From Azospirillum brasilense (GTDB lineage: Bacteria > Pseudomonadota > Alphaproteobacteria > Azospirillales > Azospirillaceae), in NCBI RefSeq assembly GCF_008365405.1, contig NZ_QOKV01000005.1:186001-250000 (forward strand): a stretch of 64,000 bases of DNA, read 5' to 3'. Below are positions 62,493-64,000 of the stretch, one piece after another (within the stretch, counting starts at the first letter, position 1; every line of letters starts with the position of its first letter). The translations under genes and the position numbers were made by a program. The notes under the pieces are model-generated. The model worked only from the letters and a program-made list of their open reading frames with translations. It did not search any database and was not told the DNA's origin.

Positions 62493-63446
62493 TCAGGGCG
62501 TCGGGTTGGCGGCCGGGGCCGCGTTCTCCGCCGGCGCGTTGCGGCGCAGCCGGTTTTCGCCCAGGAACAGCAAGATGGGGGCGGCGATGAAGATGGACGA
62601 GGAGGTCGCCAGGAAAATGCCGAAGATCAGCACGATGCCGAAGTCCTGCAACGCCTCGCCGCCGAAGAAGGCCAGCGGCAGGATCGACAGCAGCGTCGAC
62701 ATGGAAGTGCCCAGCGTGCGGTTCAGCGTCTCGTTGATCGAGCGGTCGATCAGCTCGCGCAGCGGCATCTTCTTGTAGATGCGCAGATTCTCGCGCATGC
62801 GGTCATAGACCACGACCTTGTCGTTGGTCGAATAGCCCATGATCGTCAGGATCGCCGCGATGGCCGTCAGGTTGAACTGCATTCCGGTGATCGCGTAGAA
62901 GCCGACCACCTTCGTCACGTCCAGAAGAAGCGTGACGATGGCGCCGAATCCGAACTGCCATTCGAAGCGGAACCAGATGTAGACGAGCATCGCCAGCAGC
63001 GCGAGGCCGAGCGCCAGCATGCCGTTGAAGAACAGTTCGCCGCTGACCGACGCGCCGACCGCCTCGACGCGGCGCACGGTGGTGCCGGGGATCTCCTGGG
63101 CGAGCGTCGCCCTCACCTTGTCGGCGGCCACCTGCTGCGCCGCGTCGTCGCCCGGCTGGCGCTCCAGCCGGATCAGCACGTCCTGGGGCGAGCCGAACTC
63201 CTGCAACGCCACCTGCCCCATGTTGAGCTGACCGAGCGTGTGGCGGAGCGAGGCGAAGTCGGCGGCCTGCGGTGTGCGCGCCTCGATGACGATGCCGCCG
63301 CGGAAGTCGATGCCGTAGTTCAGGCCGGGATAGAAGAACAGCACCACCGACGCGATCGACAGGAACGCCGACACGATCAGGCCGGCGTGTCGCCCGCGCA
63401 TGAACTGGATGTTGGTGTTGTCAGGGACCAGACGAAGCCGGAACAT
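62493..63446 (-). CDS. secF: SecF, protein translocase subunit
   Basis: This 317-residue membrane protein has the family start FMRGRHAGLIVSAFLSIASV, YGIDFRGGIVIEARTP near residue 50 and VGFYAITGMQFNLTAIAAIL, TIMGYSTNDKVVVYDRMREN, NETLNRTLGTSMSTLL in the TM half. SecF with SecD uses the proton gradient to help protein export through SecYEG. It starts 13 bases after the secD stop. Confidence 0.95.
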   Translation of the reverse strand: MFRLRLVPDNTNIQFMRGRHAGLIVSAFLSIASVVLFFYPGLNYGIDFRGGIVIEARTPQAADFASLRHTLGQLNMGQVALQEFGSPQDVLIRLERQPGDDAAQQVAADKVRATLAQEIPGTTVRRVEAVGASVSGELFFNGMLALGLALLAMLVYIWFRFEWQFGFGAIVTLLLDVTKVVGFYAITGMQFNLTAIAAILTIMGYSTNDKVVVYDRMRENLRIYKKMPLRELIDRSINETLNRTLGTSMSTLLSILPLAFFGGEALQDFGIVLIFGIFLATSSSIFIAAPILLFLGENRLRRNAPAENAAPAANPTP

Positions 63447-63458
63447 GGGAATGACCTC

Positions 63459-64000
63459 TTACACCGGCAGGGCGGCCGGCCGCGTCTTGCGCAGCCAACT
63501 GACCATCATGAGACGCACGAGCACGGTTGCCGTGAACAGCGAAATCAGGATGCCGAAGGTGATGGTGACGGCGAAGCCCTTGATCGCGCCGGTGCCCAGC
63601 ACGAACAGGATGGCCATCTTGATGGCGGTGGTCAGGTTGGCATCCACGATGGTGGAATAGGCGCGGCTGAAGCCGGCCTCGACGGAGCCGAAGACGCCGC
63701 GGCCCTTCTTGGTTTCCTCGCGGATGCGCTCGTTGATCAGGATGTTGGCGTCGACCGCAAGACCGAGCGACAGCAGGACGCCGGCAATGCCCGGCAGCGT
63801 CAGCGTCGCCTGGAGCAGCGACAGCGCGGCCAGCGTCAGGACGGTGTTGACCAGCAGGGCGAAGCAGGCGAAGGCCCCGAACAGGCCGTAGGCGGCGATC
63901 ATGTAGGCGCAGACCAGCACGAAGCCGATCCCCACCGACATCAGGCCGGCGCGGATCGAATCGGCGCCGAGGTCGGGGCCGACCGTGCGCTCCTCGATCA
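63459..64000 (-). CDS. secD: SecD, protein translocase subunit (C-terminal part, runs off the window)
   Basis: The visible 180 codons are the C-terminal TM domain: GPDLGADSIRAGLMSVGIGF, ATLTLPGIAGVLLSLGLAVD, ANILINERIREETKKGRG and STIVDANLTTAIKMAILFVL. The frame is open to the last base of the window, so the N-terminus, including the large periplasmic domain, lies outside. An internal ATG at 63941 is not the real start. It is co-transcribed with secF. Confidence 0.93.
   Translation of the reverse strand, partial: IEERTVGPDLGADSIRAGLMSVGIGFVLVCAYMIAAYGLFGAFACFALLVNTVLTLAALSLLQATLTLPGIAGVLLSLGLAVDANILINERIREETKKGRGVFGSVEAGFSRAYSTIVDANLTTAIKMAILFVLGTGAIKGFAVTITFGILISLFTATVLVRLMMVSWLRKTRPAALPV

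Overview
The window is high-GC DNA from an alphaproteobacterium, probably Azospirillum-like. This rests on gene content and is inference: SOS boxes of the GAAC-N7-GAAC type, hopanoid genes hpnC-hpnD-hpnE, trmFO, an NDUFAF6-type squalene/phytoene synthase relative, and secDF. It falls into an accessory region (about 1-48.5 kb) and a conserved chromosomal region (about 48.6-64 kb). A truncated tyrosine-recombinase-like gene (47758-48507) lies at the border. No rRNA, tRNA, CRISPR array or intact insertion sequence was recognised.

Region 1-10.3 kb is a defence island. It holds the end of a zinc-hook ATPase, a VapBC/FitAB-type toxin-antitoxin pair, a CD-NTase (SMODS nucleotidyltransferase with a C-terminal sensor domain) divergent from a two-TM SAVED receptor (a TM-SAVED CBASS effector), and a convergent operon. 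That operon encodes a 49-residue Pro-rich peptide ending in Gly, an E2-E1 fusion, a JAMM/JAB isopeptidase and a CoiA-like nuclease with a long coiled coil. Whether the conjugation operon serves the CD-NTase or is a separate ubiquitin-like system with its own nuclease is the most interesting open question here.

Region 10.5-31 kb combines copper response (cueR, a DUF305 protein, copZ) with reactive-sulfur handling: DsrE protein, 5'-nucleotidase/SoxB-like enzyme, three persulfide-dioxygenase-like MBL hydrolases, a BLH-type phosphatase, ScsB/ScsC thiol-disulfide proteins, a TsdA-type thiosulfate dehydrogenase, an SqrR/BigR-type ArsR repressor with both sensor cysteines, two YeeE-type transporters and a TauE exporter. 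Gene remnants (carboxymuconolactone decarboxylase, a DUF3644-like deletion) and a probable nuclease lie at its edges.

Region 31.4-47.7 kb is a copper block: a B-type heme-copper oxidase (subunits I and II), His/Cys-rich exported proteins, a Met-rich Spy-like protein, a CusCBA/CzcCBA-type RND efflux system with an unusually extended adaptor, a sialidase-fold protein, a cytochrome c and CopA. Three near-identical CueR operators (12176, 34640, 45172) tie the copper genes into one regulon.

Region 48.6-64 kb is housekeeping: ssb and uvrA diverge around two SOS boxes, the second covering the uvrA start codon. They are followed by a lipoprotein, an SRPBCC protein, trmFO, a chemoreceptor, an NDUFAF6-like gene divergent from hpnCDE, sodB, an Mth938-like protein, secF and the end of secD, which runs off the window.
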